Source: CAUZSN01 sp963582345
GTDB lineage: Bacteria > Planctomycetota > Planctomycetia > Planctomycetales > Planctomycetaceae
Length of the DNA: 28,063 nucleotides
Direction of reading: 5' to 3'
Assembly (NCBI GenBank): GCA_963582345.1
Contig: CAUZSN010000026.1
Span: 1 to 28,063 of the forward strand
A model generated the notes under the pieces. That model worked only from the letters and a program-made list of their open reading frames with translations, made no database searches and was not told the DNA's origin. Position numbers and translations under genes: made by a program. Below, in pieces: positions 15,980 to 23,825 of this stretch; within the stretch, counting starts at the first letter, position 1; the number at the start of each line of letters is the position of its first letter.

Positions 15980-16792
15980 TTATTGGAAATATTTGTAGAC
16001 AAGGGCCAATCCCTGTTGGACTAAATGTGGCTCATGACGAACGTCCGGAAGATTCGATTCGATAAGTGGGGCAGCGCCGCCAGTGAGCAGTAAGTATGCG
16101 GATTGGGGATTCTGACACGCAGATTCCAACCGCGCAATCAGCTCTTTGATCGCCCCAAGCTGCCCCCAGTACAAGCCGCTCTTGATTGCCTGTCGAGTAC
16201 TCCGCCCAAGCGGCTCTCGCGCTTCAGCAGTGTAGGGAATTTTGGCAAGTTCGTTAATTGATACCAGCGGCAACAGAGCCGTGTAGTGATGTAGAGACTG
16301 AGCAAAAAGATGGAAGCCGGGCAAAATGGCTCCTCCTTCAAAATCGCCATCAGACGATAAATAATCAACGGTTGTTGCTGTGCCAATATCGATGATAATT
16401 GCCGGTTGATCTTTGGGACGAATGACGTTTGCAGCTACGGCATTCAGCAAGCGATCGATGCCGACTTTGTTGGGTTCATCCACCTGAATCACCAATGGAA
16501 AACGAGCTGGATCGTCAATAGGTGTAGGCAAAGGCCAGTCTGTGGCCGACCATGAACTGAGCACCATTTCAAGGCCTTTTGTATTGGAGCTGGCGATGAT
16601 TGCTCGAAGCGAATGGTTTGAGTTATGTGACCACGTCCGAATCTCCTCATAGGGAATCTTTTCGTTCAACGCCACTGTCGTCGTTTGCAGACAGCGTGGA
16701 AGCATGCGCATCGACTGGCAGTCACAGTAGTCAAACAAGGCAAACTTGATTCGACTGTTGCCAACATCGATCGCGAGCAGAAATTCGGACAT
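15980..16792 (-). CDS. coaX: Type III pantothenate kinase
   Basis: 270 residues from ATG 16792-16790; a TTG nine bases upstream is less likely. It phosphorylates pantothenate, the first step to coenzyme A, in the cytosol. ASKHA-fold motifs appear in order: A-I-D-V-G-N-S-R-I-K (phosphate 1 loop, 7-16), V-G-I-D-R-L-L-N (110-117), I-D-I-G-T-A-T-T-V-D (134-143) and G-G-A-I-L-P-G (153-159). A further T-G-G-A-A-P-L near the C-terminus is the adenosine region. The usual N-T of the first loop is N-S here, a common variant. It is the first gene of a pair with the MnmE-like GTPase. Confidence 0.93.
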   Translation of the reverse strand: MSEFLLAIDVGNSRIKFALFDYCDCQSMRMLPRCLQTTTVALNEKIPYEEIRTWSHNSNHSLRAIIASSNTKGLEMVLSSWSATDWPLPTPIDDPARFPLVIQVDEPNKVGIDRLLNAVAANVIRPKDQPAIIIDIGTATTVDYLSSDGDFEGGAILPGFHLFAQSLHHYTALLPLVSINELAKIPYTAEAREPLGRSTRQAIKSGLYWGQLGAIKELIARLESACQNPQSAYLLLTGGAAPLIESNLPDVRHEPHLVQQGLALVYKYFQ

Positions 16793-16877
16793 CGACGTCA
16801 ATCTGCGAGAGTTGTGGGTCCAACAAAGACTTCGCCCGACATGCCTCTCGCTCTAATCCAACTCGTTCAGTGACTGC

Positions 16878-16883
16878 ATTATA
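16878..16883 (-). promoter_or_regulatory. Possible -10 element of coaX
   Basis: A perfect TATAAT on the minus strand, 86 bases upstream of the coaX ATG. The hexamer 17 bases upstream is a poor -35, so this is a partial match only. Confidence 0.35.
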
Positions 16884-17102
16884 CACGATCGGCTAAACGG
16901 CCCATTGAATAATTGTTTGTACGTAACTAAATTTATCGGGTTTCGCCGCGAACAGACCACATAAATGCTGTCACTATGAGCTTTTCCAACAACCTGCTAA
17001 GCGATCAAAGCGCTGTTTTGACCCAACTGTACGAAGCTTCGAGCTGGGCCCGGTTTTCATACCGATGATAGTTGAACACGAGTCGTCTTGAAAGACGTGT
17101 GA

Positions 17103-17131
17103 TTGAAAGCGATTCTGGCGACTGATAAAAT
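17103..17131 (+). promoter_or_regulatory. Sigma-70-like promoter of leuB
   Basis: TTGAAA (17103-17108) and TAAAAT (17126-17131) each match the consensus at five of six positions and stand exactly 17 bases apart. Transcription would begin near 17138. This makes the upstream GTG at 17141 nearly leaderless and supports the ATG at 17171, which has GGAG at about 17157-17160 in front of it. Confidence 0.6.
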
Positions 17132-17170
17132 TACCGCTTCGTGTATGTGCAGCCTTGGAGAATGCTTTTG

Positions 17171-18247
17171 ATGAATGAAGCAACTAAGCTAAAAATTGCA
17201 GTCATCGGTGGCGATGGAACCGGCCCTGAAGTTACGGCTGAGGCGGTGAAAGTACTTCAAGCCGTTGCCAAATTGGAAGGGTTTTCCTACGAACTTCAGG
17301 ACTTCGACTTTGGCGGCGAACGATATTTGAAGAGCGGCCAGGTTCTGCCGGATGAAGCTGTCGACGAGTTACGTGCCTATGATGCCATTTTTCTCGGCGC
17401 GGTCGGGCATCCTGATGTTGCGCCGGGAGTCTTGGAAAAGGGGCTGCTGCTGAAACTGCGGTTTCAAATGGATCAATACATCAATCTGCGTCCGGTCATA
17501 CTCTACCCAGGTGTCGAAACTCCGTTGGCCGGAAAAGGGCCGGAGGACATCGATTTTGTCGTGGTGCGGGAAAACACGGAAGACCTGTATTGCGGCGTCG
17601 GCGGTTTCTTGAAAAAGGATACGCCTGACGAAGTCGCTACACAAGCGGCTATTTACACGCGCAAGGGTTGCGAACGCTGCATCCGCTGGGCCTTCGAGTT
17701 TACTCGAAAACGAGACAACTCCAAAGGCAAACGATTGACGTTAGTCGCCAAAACTAATGTGCTGACTTACGGTCACGACTTATGGTGGCGAACGTTTGAG
17801 GACGTGGCGAATGAGTATCCCGACGTCGAGGCCGACTACAATCACGTTGACGCTTGTTGCATGTGGATGGTGAAGAATCCAGAGTATTACGATGTCATCG
17901 TCACGACCAATATGTTTGGCGACATCATTACTGATCTGGGCGCGATCCTGCAAGGTGGAATGGGAGTGGCGGCCGGTGCGAACATTAACCCCGAACTCGG
18001 AGGTACCAGTATGTTCGAACCGATGGGTGGCAGCGCTCCGAAATACACTGGGCGCAACATCATTAATCCAATTGCGGCAGTTGCCGCAATGTCGATGCTG
18101 TTGGATCAGTGTGGCCAGGAAAAGGCCGGTCGGCGTGTCCTGAATGCAATCCAGTTGGTAACCGGGAAAAAAATGAAAAGTCAAGCTGCCGGCAAAATGG
18201 GCTACAGCACGTCGGAAGTTGGTAATTTCGTTGTCGAGGCGTTGTGA
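17171..18247 (+). CDS. leuB: 3-isopropylmalate dehydrogenase-type beta-decarboxylating dehydrogenase
   Basis: 358 residues from ATG 17171. It oxidises and decarboxylates 3-isopropylmalate with NAD in leucine synthesis. The N-terminus A-V-I-G-G-D-G-T-G-P-E-V is the family opening. L-L-K-L-R-F-Q-M-D-Q-Y-I-N-L-R-P carries the substrate arginines, V-V-R-E-N-T-E-D-L-Y-C-G the active-site region, and D-V-I-V-T-T-N-M-F-G-D-I-I-T-D-L the metal-binding aspartates. M-F-E-P-M-G-G-S-A-P is the NAD-site loop. The E-N-T-E-D-L-Y segment, where many LeuB proteins have E-L-T-G-G or E-G-T-E-G, leaves some chance of another substrate (isocitrate, tartrate or similar). It is monocistronic, with convergent secretin downstream. 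Confidence 0.82.
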   Translation: MNEATKLKIAVIGGDGTGPEVTAEAVKVLQAVAKLEGFSYELQDFDFGGERYLKSGQVLPDEAVDELRAYDAIFLGAVGHPDVAPGVLEKGLLLKLRFQMDQYINLRPVILYPGVETPLAGKGPEDIDFVVVRENTEDLYCGVGGFLKKDTPDEVATQAAIYTRKGCERCIRWAFEFTRKRDNSKGKRLTLVAKTNVLTYGHDLWWRTFEDVANEYPDVEADYNHVDACCMWMVKNPEYYDVIVTTNMFGDIITDLGAILQGGMGVAAGANINPELGGTSMFEPMGGSAPKYTGRNIINPIAAVAAMSMLLDQCGQEKAGRRVLNAIQLVTGKKMKSQAAGKMGYSTSEVGNFVVEAL

Positions 18248-18270
18248 GGCTTATCGACTTTGGCGTAGTA

Positions 18271-18317
18271 ACCACACCCAGGCAGTTTTCACCGGGACGT
18301 CATGTGTGTGGTGCTTT
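18271..18317 (+). terminator. Possible terminator between leuB and the secretin gene
   Basis: Arms ACCACAC (18271-18277) and GTGTGGT (18306-18312) pair perfectly around a 28-base loop that contains CCC/GGG pairs, and GCTTTT follows. It lies 24 bases after the leuB stop. The long loop makes it a weak candidate. Confidence 0.3.
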
Positions 18318-18377
18318 TCAGAATTCTCTATTAAACAGCATGCTTGGGCGTTAACAAGATTCGCGCGGCCGTTGTTG

Positions 18378-21300
18378 CTAATCGAAATCGATTCCGAGCA
18401 AAGATTCTTCCTCTTCCTGGATGATGATTCTGGGGGTGACCATAAGCATCAGACTTTCTGTTTCGCGTCCGATTCCGGTATTTTTGAAGAGTCGGCTGAT
18501 GTAGGGGATTTTGTTGAGAATGGGGACGCCCGCCATATTTCGACCTTCTCGCAGCCGTTTGACTCCGCCCAAAAGCACGGTGCCGCCGTCTGGTACACTA
18601 ACGGTTGTGCTGACGTTAACGACTTCCTGAACGGGCTGCTGGACTGTGATGGAGGTGCCTGCTCCACCACCACCACCACCACCACCACCACCACCACCAC
18701 CATCTCCACCAGCTCCACCTTCGGCGCCGGCGCCGCTGATGCCGAATTCACCGCCACCGATACCGCCGAAGCCCAGCTCACCGCTGGGGCTCACTGCGAT
18801 GCCACCCAGTGGTCGTCCAAATTGGCCAAAACCTAACGAGCCACTGTTAGACTTGCGTGGTCCTCCGCCGATTCCGCCAATTCCTAATAAGCCGCCACCA
18901 CCGCCAAAGCCGCCACCGCCGCCACCGCCAAAGCCGCCACCGCCGCCACCACCAAAGCCGCCACCAACTCCGGCAGCTCCGCCACCGGCGCCACCGGCGG
19001 CTCCCGTCACGAACGAGAAGGTAAATACATCGGTAATGGTGGTGAAGTTCGGCATCACTGTCAGACGAACGAATCTGCGATCGGCCGAGATGACTGCATT
19101 GACGGTCAGCATAACGCCGTCGGTGAGTGTCGTAATTTGAGGCGAGAAGCCGACAGCAAAAGCACCCACTGTGGGAGTCAGACTAGTTACGAAGGGTCGT
19201 GAGGAAAAGTCGCTGACGGTTGCCGTCTGGCCATTAAACAGGGTGACCTTGGGTGCAAACATGACATTGGACCGCTCGTCGCCCTGAGCCGCCTGGATGA
19301 AGAAAAAGGTTTCGATGTCACTCAAAATGGCCAGGCCGACCTGGATGCCAGCGCTCGGATTGAAATTCCCGAAATCGGGGACGCCGATTTCGAATGAACC
19401 TTGACGAAATTCGACGTCTAGGTCTTGCGTGAACGTGCCGGGTGCTTGCAGCCCGATGATCGTTGCTCGGCGTCCATAATCATCGCGGCCGGTTAGTTCC
19501 CGGCCAGGCCCCGGAGCAAAGAACCCACCCTCCGACTCTCCACCGATGACTGATCCGAAGGGAGGCAGTGGGGTTAAGGCGTTCTCCTCACCTGTTTGGG
19601 CGGGACCGCCGATTGTGTCTTGAACATCAAAGTCAAAATCAATTCCGATTCGTTCGAAGAACCGGTCGGCCACTGTAATGAACCGCACTTCAACAGTCAC
19701 TGCCAAGTCCTGCAAGCGGCGGAGCTGTTCCAGCAGGTCGGCGATTTCTTCGTGGACTCGTTGTGTTTGACGAATCACTAGACTCAACGTTGTAGGGAAG
19801 CCGCGAATGGTCCCGGGACCACCGACTTCCTGCCAACTGTCCGGCTCGATCGTCGACGTGATCAATTCAGAAAGCGTGCTAAAGTCGTACGAGGACGGTC
19901 CGCCCGACAAGTCGACGTTCATTTGCGAACCGTCAACCGATTGTAGGCTGCTGGCGGCACCAGCGATCTGGAATTGACCGCGAGGCGTTGGCGCTCCGCC
20001 GATGGCGGGAACGCTCATGTTTGCACCGGGGTAAGCCATGCTCGCGGTCGACGGCTGTCCAGTTCCGGTCATTGTGCCGTTGAAACCCATGAAGCTGGGA
20101 ACCGGAACGATCAGGTCGGCGATCGAATAGGTGCCTACTACCAAATCTCCTTGTTGCCGCATGTAGCTGGTGATCTTCAGGACGTCATCCTGAATCGTGT
20201 ATGCCAAGTGCAGCGGTTCCAGCAACAGATTCAACGCGCTTTTGAGACGGATGCGATCCACATCGATCGTCACTGGCGTATTTGTCGTAACGCCCTCTTC
20301 TTCCAGGCCTAAGCGGTCAACGACGATGTTCACGTCGGCCACGGTGCGGATGTGTTTGATTACTTCCTGTATCGGTGAGTCTTCGAAGTGCAGCGAGATC
20401 TGATTGCTGAGACTTTTTTCGATGCGTACTTCTTCTTCCGTTCGCGTGCGGTTGTCTGGCTGGCCGTATTTCTTTCGCCGTCGGGATAACTCTTCCCATA
20501 CCTTGGCATCGCCAAACTGAATGGGAGAACCGGAAAATGGAATGGCCGCCGTCTCGACTTCGTTCAACGCATTCAGAAAACCGTCGGCTTTTTTCTCTCG
20601 GAGGTTTTCGTTGAACTGATTTTGCTTGGCGAGTTTCGACTTGAGGTGCATGTTGACGACTACCGGATTGTCGCGATCGATTTCTCGGGCTTGTTTGGCG
20701 TGAACTTCGGCTTCGGCAAAACGACGTTGTTTCATCAGCTCATTGAATTCATCAACTAAGTTGGCCAGTTCCTGCTCGATTCGAACCTGACGCTCGATGT
20801 CCTGCTTGATCCTGTTTTTGACTTCCTCATTGATTTGTCGCTGGTTGATGGTCGGTTCGATCAGCGCCAGCCGCTTTGACATCGATGCTCGTGTCTTGCG
20901 CAGGTGTCTGACCAGCGGTGCAAGTGTTTCCTGGTCGAGATCGGAATTCTCGACATTGGCCATGGTCCCATCCAGGACTTCGATCGCCTCCTCGGGTTTT
21001 TTCTCGTGCAGGCGATCTGCGCGGAACACGGCGTTCAGGACTTCGCTTCGCAGCCGGTCGAATTGGATTGCTCGTTGTCGGCTGGCCACGTCAATTGCTC
21101 GCGGTGGAACAATTCCGCTTGAGGTCTCAGGCGGGTTGCCGTCCGTGGGAATCTGGGCCGAGGCCAATGAGACGCGATCTGGTGCCAATTCACGTAGATA
21201 ATCTTGAAGCCGTTGACTTTGATATGAATCGAGCTTCTGGCCCGATTGGTAGGCCTGTAAAAACGCGGTATAGGCCGCTTGGATGTCGCCACGTTCCAGG

Positions 21301-22580
21301 TGTTCGGTTCCCTGCCGGAACAGATCCAACGCTGACACGCCAGCCGGGTTGATGACGGCAATATCCTGTGGAGACTCGGACGGTATTTTCAAGGCGTTTG
21401 TGGGTTCGACGTTGGTGGGAGTCGGTTTCACAGCCGGCCCGGCGAGCTGTCTGTCGGGCAGGCGTTTGGGCACTTGTAACGTCTTGGGAGGTTTCACTGA
21501 CGTTATTCGGTTGATATCTAACAGGACCAGCACAGGTTGATCATCGAATGGTCCGAACGTGGCCTTGAAGTTTTGTGCTGCGACAGCCTTTTGGCGAGCC
21601 GATTCCACCCGGCCGGCCTGCAGGTCGATTCGCGCTTGTTTCAATAGCTCCAGAGCTCGTTGTTTTCTTTGGGTTGCGGACGATGCAGATTTCGCCGATG
21701 CCAGCCGATTGTCGTCGGAAGGAGTCTCAACAAAATCTCGACGGTTGTGTGCGTCCGCCACTGACAAATCATCCGATCGGTCACTCGTTCGATTCATCCG
21801 GGCGAGCGTCGTCGTTTTGCTTTTGCGATCGATTTCCGCAAGGACGTGCTTGGGACGATCTTCGAACAAGCTGTAGCTCACATCCAATTCGCTGGCTTGT
21901 AGTGCGAGCAACCGGGCCTGATCGAAACGACTTGCGTTGAGGTGCTGTTTCGCCTGTCTTAAAAGCTTGAGGGCTTGCTGTCTTGGCGATTGGTGAAGTG
22001 TTTGCACGGCCGTGAGGGATGTGTCGTCGACGCGTAGATCGTTCGCCGCGTGTGGCTGTTCACGACCTTGTCTTTCTTGTTTATCTTGGATTTGCAGTCG
22101 GTGACTGGTCGACGGGGTCGTTGACGGAAACGCCGTTTCAACGGCACCGGCCGATTGATGAGTTTTATCTGCCGTGTTATTAGATGTGATGCGAGCGATG
22201 AAAGACGACGGACTCTCAGCGTTGGGACCGAACCGCAGATCGCCATCACGGGCCAGTTGTTCCGCTGTGGCCGACAACCGCAGAGCCTCACGCAGATTAT
22301 TCCGGCGATAGGCAATGTAAGCACGTTTCATGTAGTCGTCGACGCGTGCTCGTCGCGAGTCGGTCGTTCTTAAACGTGTTATATTCGAAGCCGTGTTTTC
22401 ACTTGCGTTCTGGCGTTCACGAAATGGATCGTTCGCAGCAAGCAGCCGATGCGGTGAGCGTCGAGTGTCGTCCGAGTTGATTTGCGCCGAAACGTTCTTG
22501 GCTACTTTGTGTACATAGGCCCACCACAAACAGCCGCCGACCAGAATTGCACATACGAAAAATTGGATTGCCTTACCCAA
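18378..22580 (-). CDS. Giant secretin-domain protein with N-terminal TPR-like modules
   Basis: 1400 residues from TTG 22580-22578, chosen because AAGGAGG stands 8 bases upstream. Residues 5-23 are a hydrophobic anchor; V-G-G-C at 14-17 is a weak lipobox. Residues 80-465 hold TPR-like units, two of them nearly alike at about 201-253 and 307-359. Coiled-coil and TPR-like helices follow at about 500-700. A short-N-terminal (STN)-type domain is at about 725-805, an N-domain-like part at about 895-975, and the secretin domain at about 1100-1390. That domain ends with V-P-D-G-G-T-V-L-L-G-G, then P-I-L-N-K-I-P-Y-I-S-R-L-F and L-M-L-M-V-T-P-R-I-I. Typical GspD/PilQ secretins have 600-750 residues. 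A glycine-rich insert (about 1192-1309) splits the secretin domain. It should form an outer-membrane export pore. No other type II or pilus gene is adjacent. Confidence 0.9.
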   Translation of the reverse strand: MGKAIQFFVCAILVGGCLWWAYVHKVAKNVSAQINSDDTRRSPHRLLAANDPFRERQNASENTASNITRLRTTDSRRARVDDYMKRAYIAYRRNNLREALRLSATAEQLARDGDLRFGPNAESPSSFIARITSNNTADKTHQSAGAVETAFPSTTPSTSHRLQIQDKQERQGREQPHAANDLRVDDTSLTAVQTLHQSPRQQALKLLRQAKQHLNASRFDQARLLALQASELDVSYSLFEDRPKHVLAEIDRKSKTTTLARMNRTSDRSDDLSVADAHNRRDFVETPSDDNRLASAKSASSATQRKQRALELLKQARIDLQAGRVESARQKAVAAQNFKATFGPFDDQPVLVLLDINRITSVKPPKTLQVPKRLPDRQLAGPAVKPTPTNVEPTNALKIPSESPQDIAVINPAGVSALDLFRQGTEHLERGDIQAAYTAFLQAYQSGQKLDSYQSQRLQDYLRELAPDRVSLASAQIPTDGNPPETSSGIVPPRAIDVASRQRAIQFDRLRSEVLNAVFRADRLHEKKPEEAIEVLDGTMANVENSDLDQETLAPLVRHLRKTRASMSKRLALIEPTINQRQINEEVKNRIKQDIERQVRIEQELANLVDEFNELMKQRRFAEAEVHAKQAREIDRDNPVVVNMHLKSKLAKQNQFNENLREKKADGFLNALNEVETAAIPFSGSPIQFGDAKVWEELSRRRKKYGQPDNRTRTEEEVRIEKSLSNQISLHFEDSPIQEVIKHIRTVADVNIVVDRLGLEEEGVTTNTPVTIDVDRIRLKSALNLLLEPLHLAYTIQDDVLKITSYMRQQGDLVVGTYSIADLIVPVPSFMGFNGTMTGTGQPSTASMAYPGANMSVPAIGGAPTPRGQFQIAGAASSLQSVDGSQMNVDLSGGPSSYDFSTLSELITSTIEPDSWQEVGGPGTIRGFPTTLSLVIRQTQRVHEEIADLLEQLRRLQDLAVTVEVRFITVADRFFERIGIDFDFDVQDTIGGPAQTGEENALTPLPPFGSVIGGESEGGFFAPGPGRELTGRDDYGRRATIIGLQAPGTFTQDLDVEFRQGSFEIGVPDFGNFNPSAGIQVGLAILSDIETFFFIQAAQGDERSNVMFAPKVTLFNGQTATVSDFSSRPFVTSLTPTVGAFAVGFSPQITTLTDGVMLTVNAVISADRRFVRLTVMPNFTTITDVFTFSFVTGAAGGAGGGAAGVGGGFGGGGGGGFGGGGGGGFGGGGGLLGIGGIGGGPRKSNSGSLGFGQFGRPLGGIAVSPSGELGFGGIGGGEFGISGAGAEGGAGGDGGGGGGGGGGGGGAGTSITVQQPVQEVVNVSTTVSVPDGGTVLLGGVKRLREGRNMAGVPILNKIPYISRLFKNTGIGRETESLMLMVTPRIIIQEEEESLLGIDFD
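18664..18702 (+). repeat. Perfect (CCA)13 trinucleotide repeat
   Basis: Thirteen uninterrupted CCA units on the plus strand, read as 13 GGT glycine codons (residues 1294-1306) of the secretin. All codons are identical although four glycine codons exist, which marks recent slippage-type growth rather than ordinary codon choice. Confidence 0.95.
18891..18962 (-). repeat. 24-base tandem repeat encoding a Gly7-Phe octapeptide
   Basis: Imperfect copies encode residues 1207-1230 of the secretin: runs of seven glycines separated by phenylalanine, about three units. Codons vary (GGT, GGC), so this repeat is older than the pure GGT tract nearby. Confidence 0.8.
21507..21662 (-). repeat. Secretin module copy B (residues 307-358), shared with the DUF11 protein
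   Basis: TPR-like helix pair with the pattern A-L-E-L-L-K-Q-A-R, then V-E-S-A-R-Q-K-A, closing with F-D-D-Q-P-V-L-V-L-L-D-I-N-R. It matches copy A upstream in the same protein and the unit at 24480-24638 in the DUF11 gene. Confidence 0.8.
21825..21983 (-). repeat. Secretin module copy A (residues 200-252)
   Basis: Pattern A-L-K-L-L-R-Q-A-K, then F-D-Q-A-R-L-L-A-L-Q-A, closing with F-E-D-R-P-K-H-V-L-A-E-I-D-R. It has the same length and closing motif as copy B. A weaker third copy may occupy residues 83-131. Confidence 0.75.
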
Positions 22581-22588
22581 CGTAGGTT

Positions 22589-22595
22589 CCTCCTT
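22589..22595 (-). promoter_or_regulatory. Shine-Dalgarno site that fixes the secretin TTG start
   Basis: AAGGAGG on the minus strand, 8 bases before TTG 22580-22578. The longer frame back to 22751 adds 57 residues with no signal and no binding site, so the TTG is preferred. Confidence 0.85.
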
Positions 22596-23062
22596 CAGTG
22601 TGGACAACGCAAGTCGCGTCCGTACTCCGTCGCAATGATACGTGGTGAAAATCCGAACGATGTGAATAAGCGGCCGTGATGACTCAGGAGACTTCTTGGG
22701 AGAGAAGAGGAGAGGTGGAGATGAATAGCGAAATTCCAAGCCGGCGGTCAACCCCGGTCTGACGCTATTACAACAGATTCTTCAAAATTGATTCCCTACT
22801 TCGAATCACTATCGGCAAGATTTGCCGGTCGGATGGGATTAGACAGAGGGATTGCGTGCGAAAGCCGGCTATGAGCCATCGGTTGCGCAGACATTACAGA
22901 ATTGTCCAGTTAACGACCGTTGCCATACAAGTCGTCCAATGGTTGAATGGCGGGCATCGCGGGCGGAAGCGACAACGATGTTGCCGACATTGTTCAAAGT
23001 GCGAATGTTAATTTCGTTTGCAGGTTTTCGAACCAAGAACTTTATTGATTTGAGTCGTGACG
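22596..23062. other. Divergent intergenic region between the secretin and oxidase subunit III genes
   Basis: About 470 bases, no recognised gene. Short frames on both strands have no family features. TTGCAG and TTTATT 17 bases apart near 23018-23046 could be a weak promoter for the subunit III gene. The secretin side carries only the strong binding site already listed. Confidence 0.4.
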
Positions 23063-23633
23063 ATGGCAGCGCGTCGTATAGAATCGCAGGGTGAATTTGC
23101 AATTCTTTTCTTTTTGGTAACGTCGGCAATATTTGGTTTTGCCGGAGCGTTGGCATACATCCTGATTCGTTTCAGCCGGTACGTCGGTGTCGATAATCGG
23201 CTCACGTTTCCGCCAGCCTTTTGGATTAGCACTCTACTCTTGATCCTCGGAAGCGCGGCTCTACATCGTTCGGTACAGCACGTACGTAGTTGAAAGACAA
23301 CGGCAGTTTCGCCAGTGCTTACTCCTCGGATTGGTCACGGGAACTGTATTTGTTGGAGTCCAGACGTACGGTTTAACGGATTTGCTGCAGAATCTGTCGT
23401 CGTCGAACGCGTCAACGGGAGTCGATTCATTCGTCTTCGTATTTGCGAGTTTGCATGGGTTGCACTTCATCATCGCACTTTTGTTCGTTATGTTTGTCGC
23501 GCTTCGAGCAGTCACGGGCCGCTACGACCATGAGTATTATTGGGGCGTTACGATTTGTGCCTATTTTTGGCATTTCCTGGGCATTGTATGGGCTTGTATT
23601 CTAGGAGTGTTTGCCATCACGTCACTGGCGTAA
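23063..23633 (+). pseudogene. Heme-copper oxidase subunit III with a single-base frameshift
   Basis: The first frame (ATG 23063 to TGA 23291-23293) encodes the N-terminal half with two membrane segments, including F-W-I-S-T-L-L-L-I-L-G-S-A. The second half runs in the next frame to TAA at 23633. It contains Q-F-R-Q-C-L-L-L-G-L-V-T-G, L-H-G-L-H-F-I-I-A-L-L-F-V, Y-D-H-E-Y-Y-W-G-V and C-A-Y-F-W-H-F-L-G-I-V-W, the family's C-terminal pattern. Dropping one base at about 23282-23286 (for example the C in the local GTACGTA) joins them into one protein of about 189 residues with five membrane segments. It is a true frameshift, a recoding site or a sequencing error; no slippery site was recognised. 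Subunits I and II are not in the window. Confidence 0.8.
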
Positions 23634-23825
23634 TTGTCCGCAGACTCACCTTGCCCAATTTTTCCAAATCTGCTATTTGGTGTGGCTTCTGTTGCGCAGA
23701 CGTCTTGCGTCAAATTAGCTGCTTTGTCAGGCTTTTGGGCTGTTGTTCCCGGCTCCTTTGTTGGCGGACAACGTCGAAGGCGAATCGAACCTCGAGTCAT
23801 TTGTAAAAGTTGGGAAAGGATTCCC

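Larger units (their letters stand above)
16793..17170. other. Divergent intergenic region between coaX and leuB
   Basis: 378 bases with no recognised gene. It carries a TATAAT facing coaX and a TTGAAA-17-TAAAAT promoter facing leuB, listed separately. Nothing else was identified in the middle part (about 16890-17100). Confidence 0.5.

Noticed and set aside
18646..19140. Plus-strand frame coding a proline-rich protein
   Set aside because: It is the complement of the Gly-rich insert of the secretin; poly-Pro arises from CCN codons opposite GGN.
22581..22751. N-terminal extension of the secretin
   Set aside because: No binding site or signal there, while AAGGAGG precedes the internal TTG.
23634..23825. 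64-residue extension of the DUF11 protein
   Set aside because: It starts directly after the oxidase stop, has no family features, and a good binding site precedes ATG 23826.
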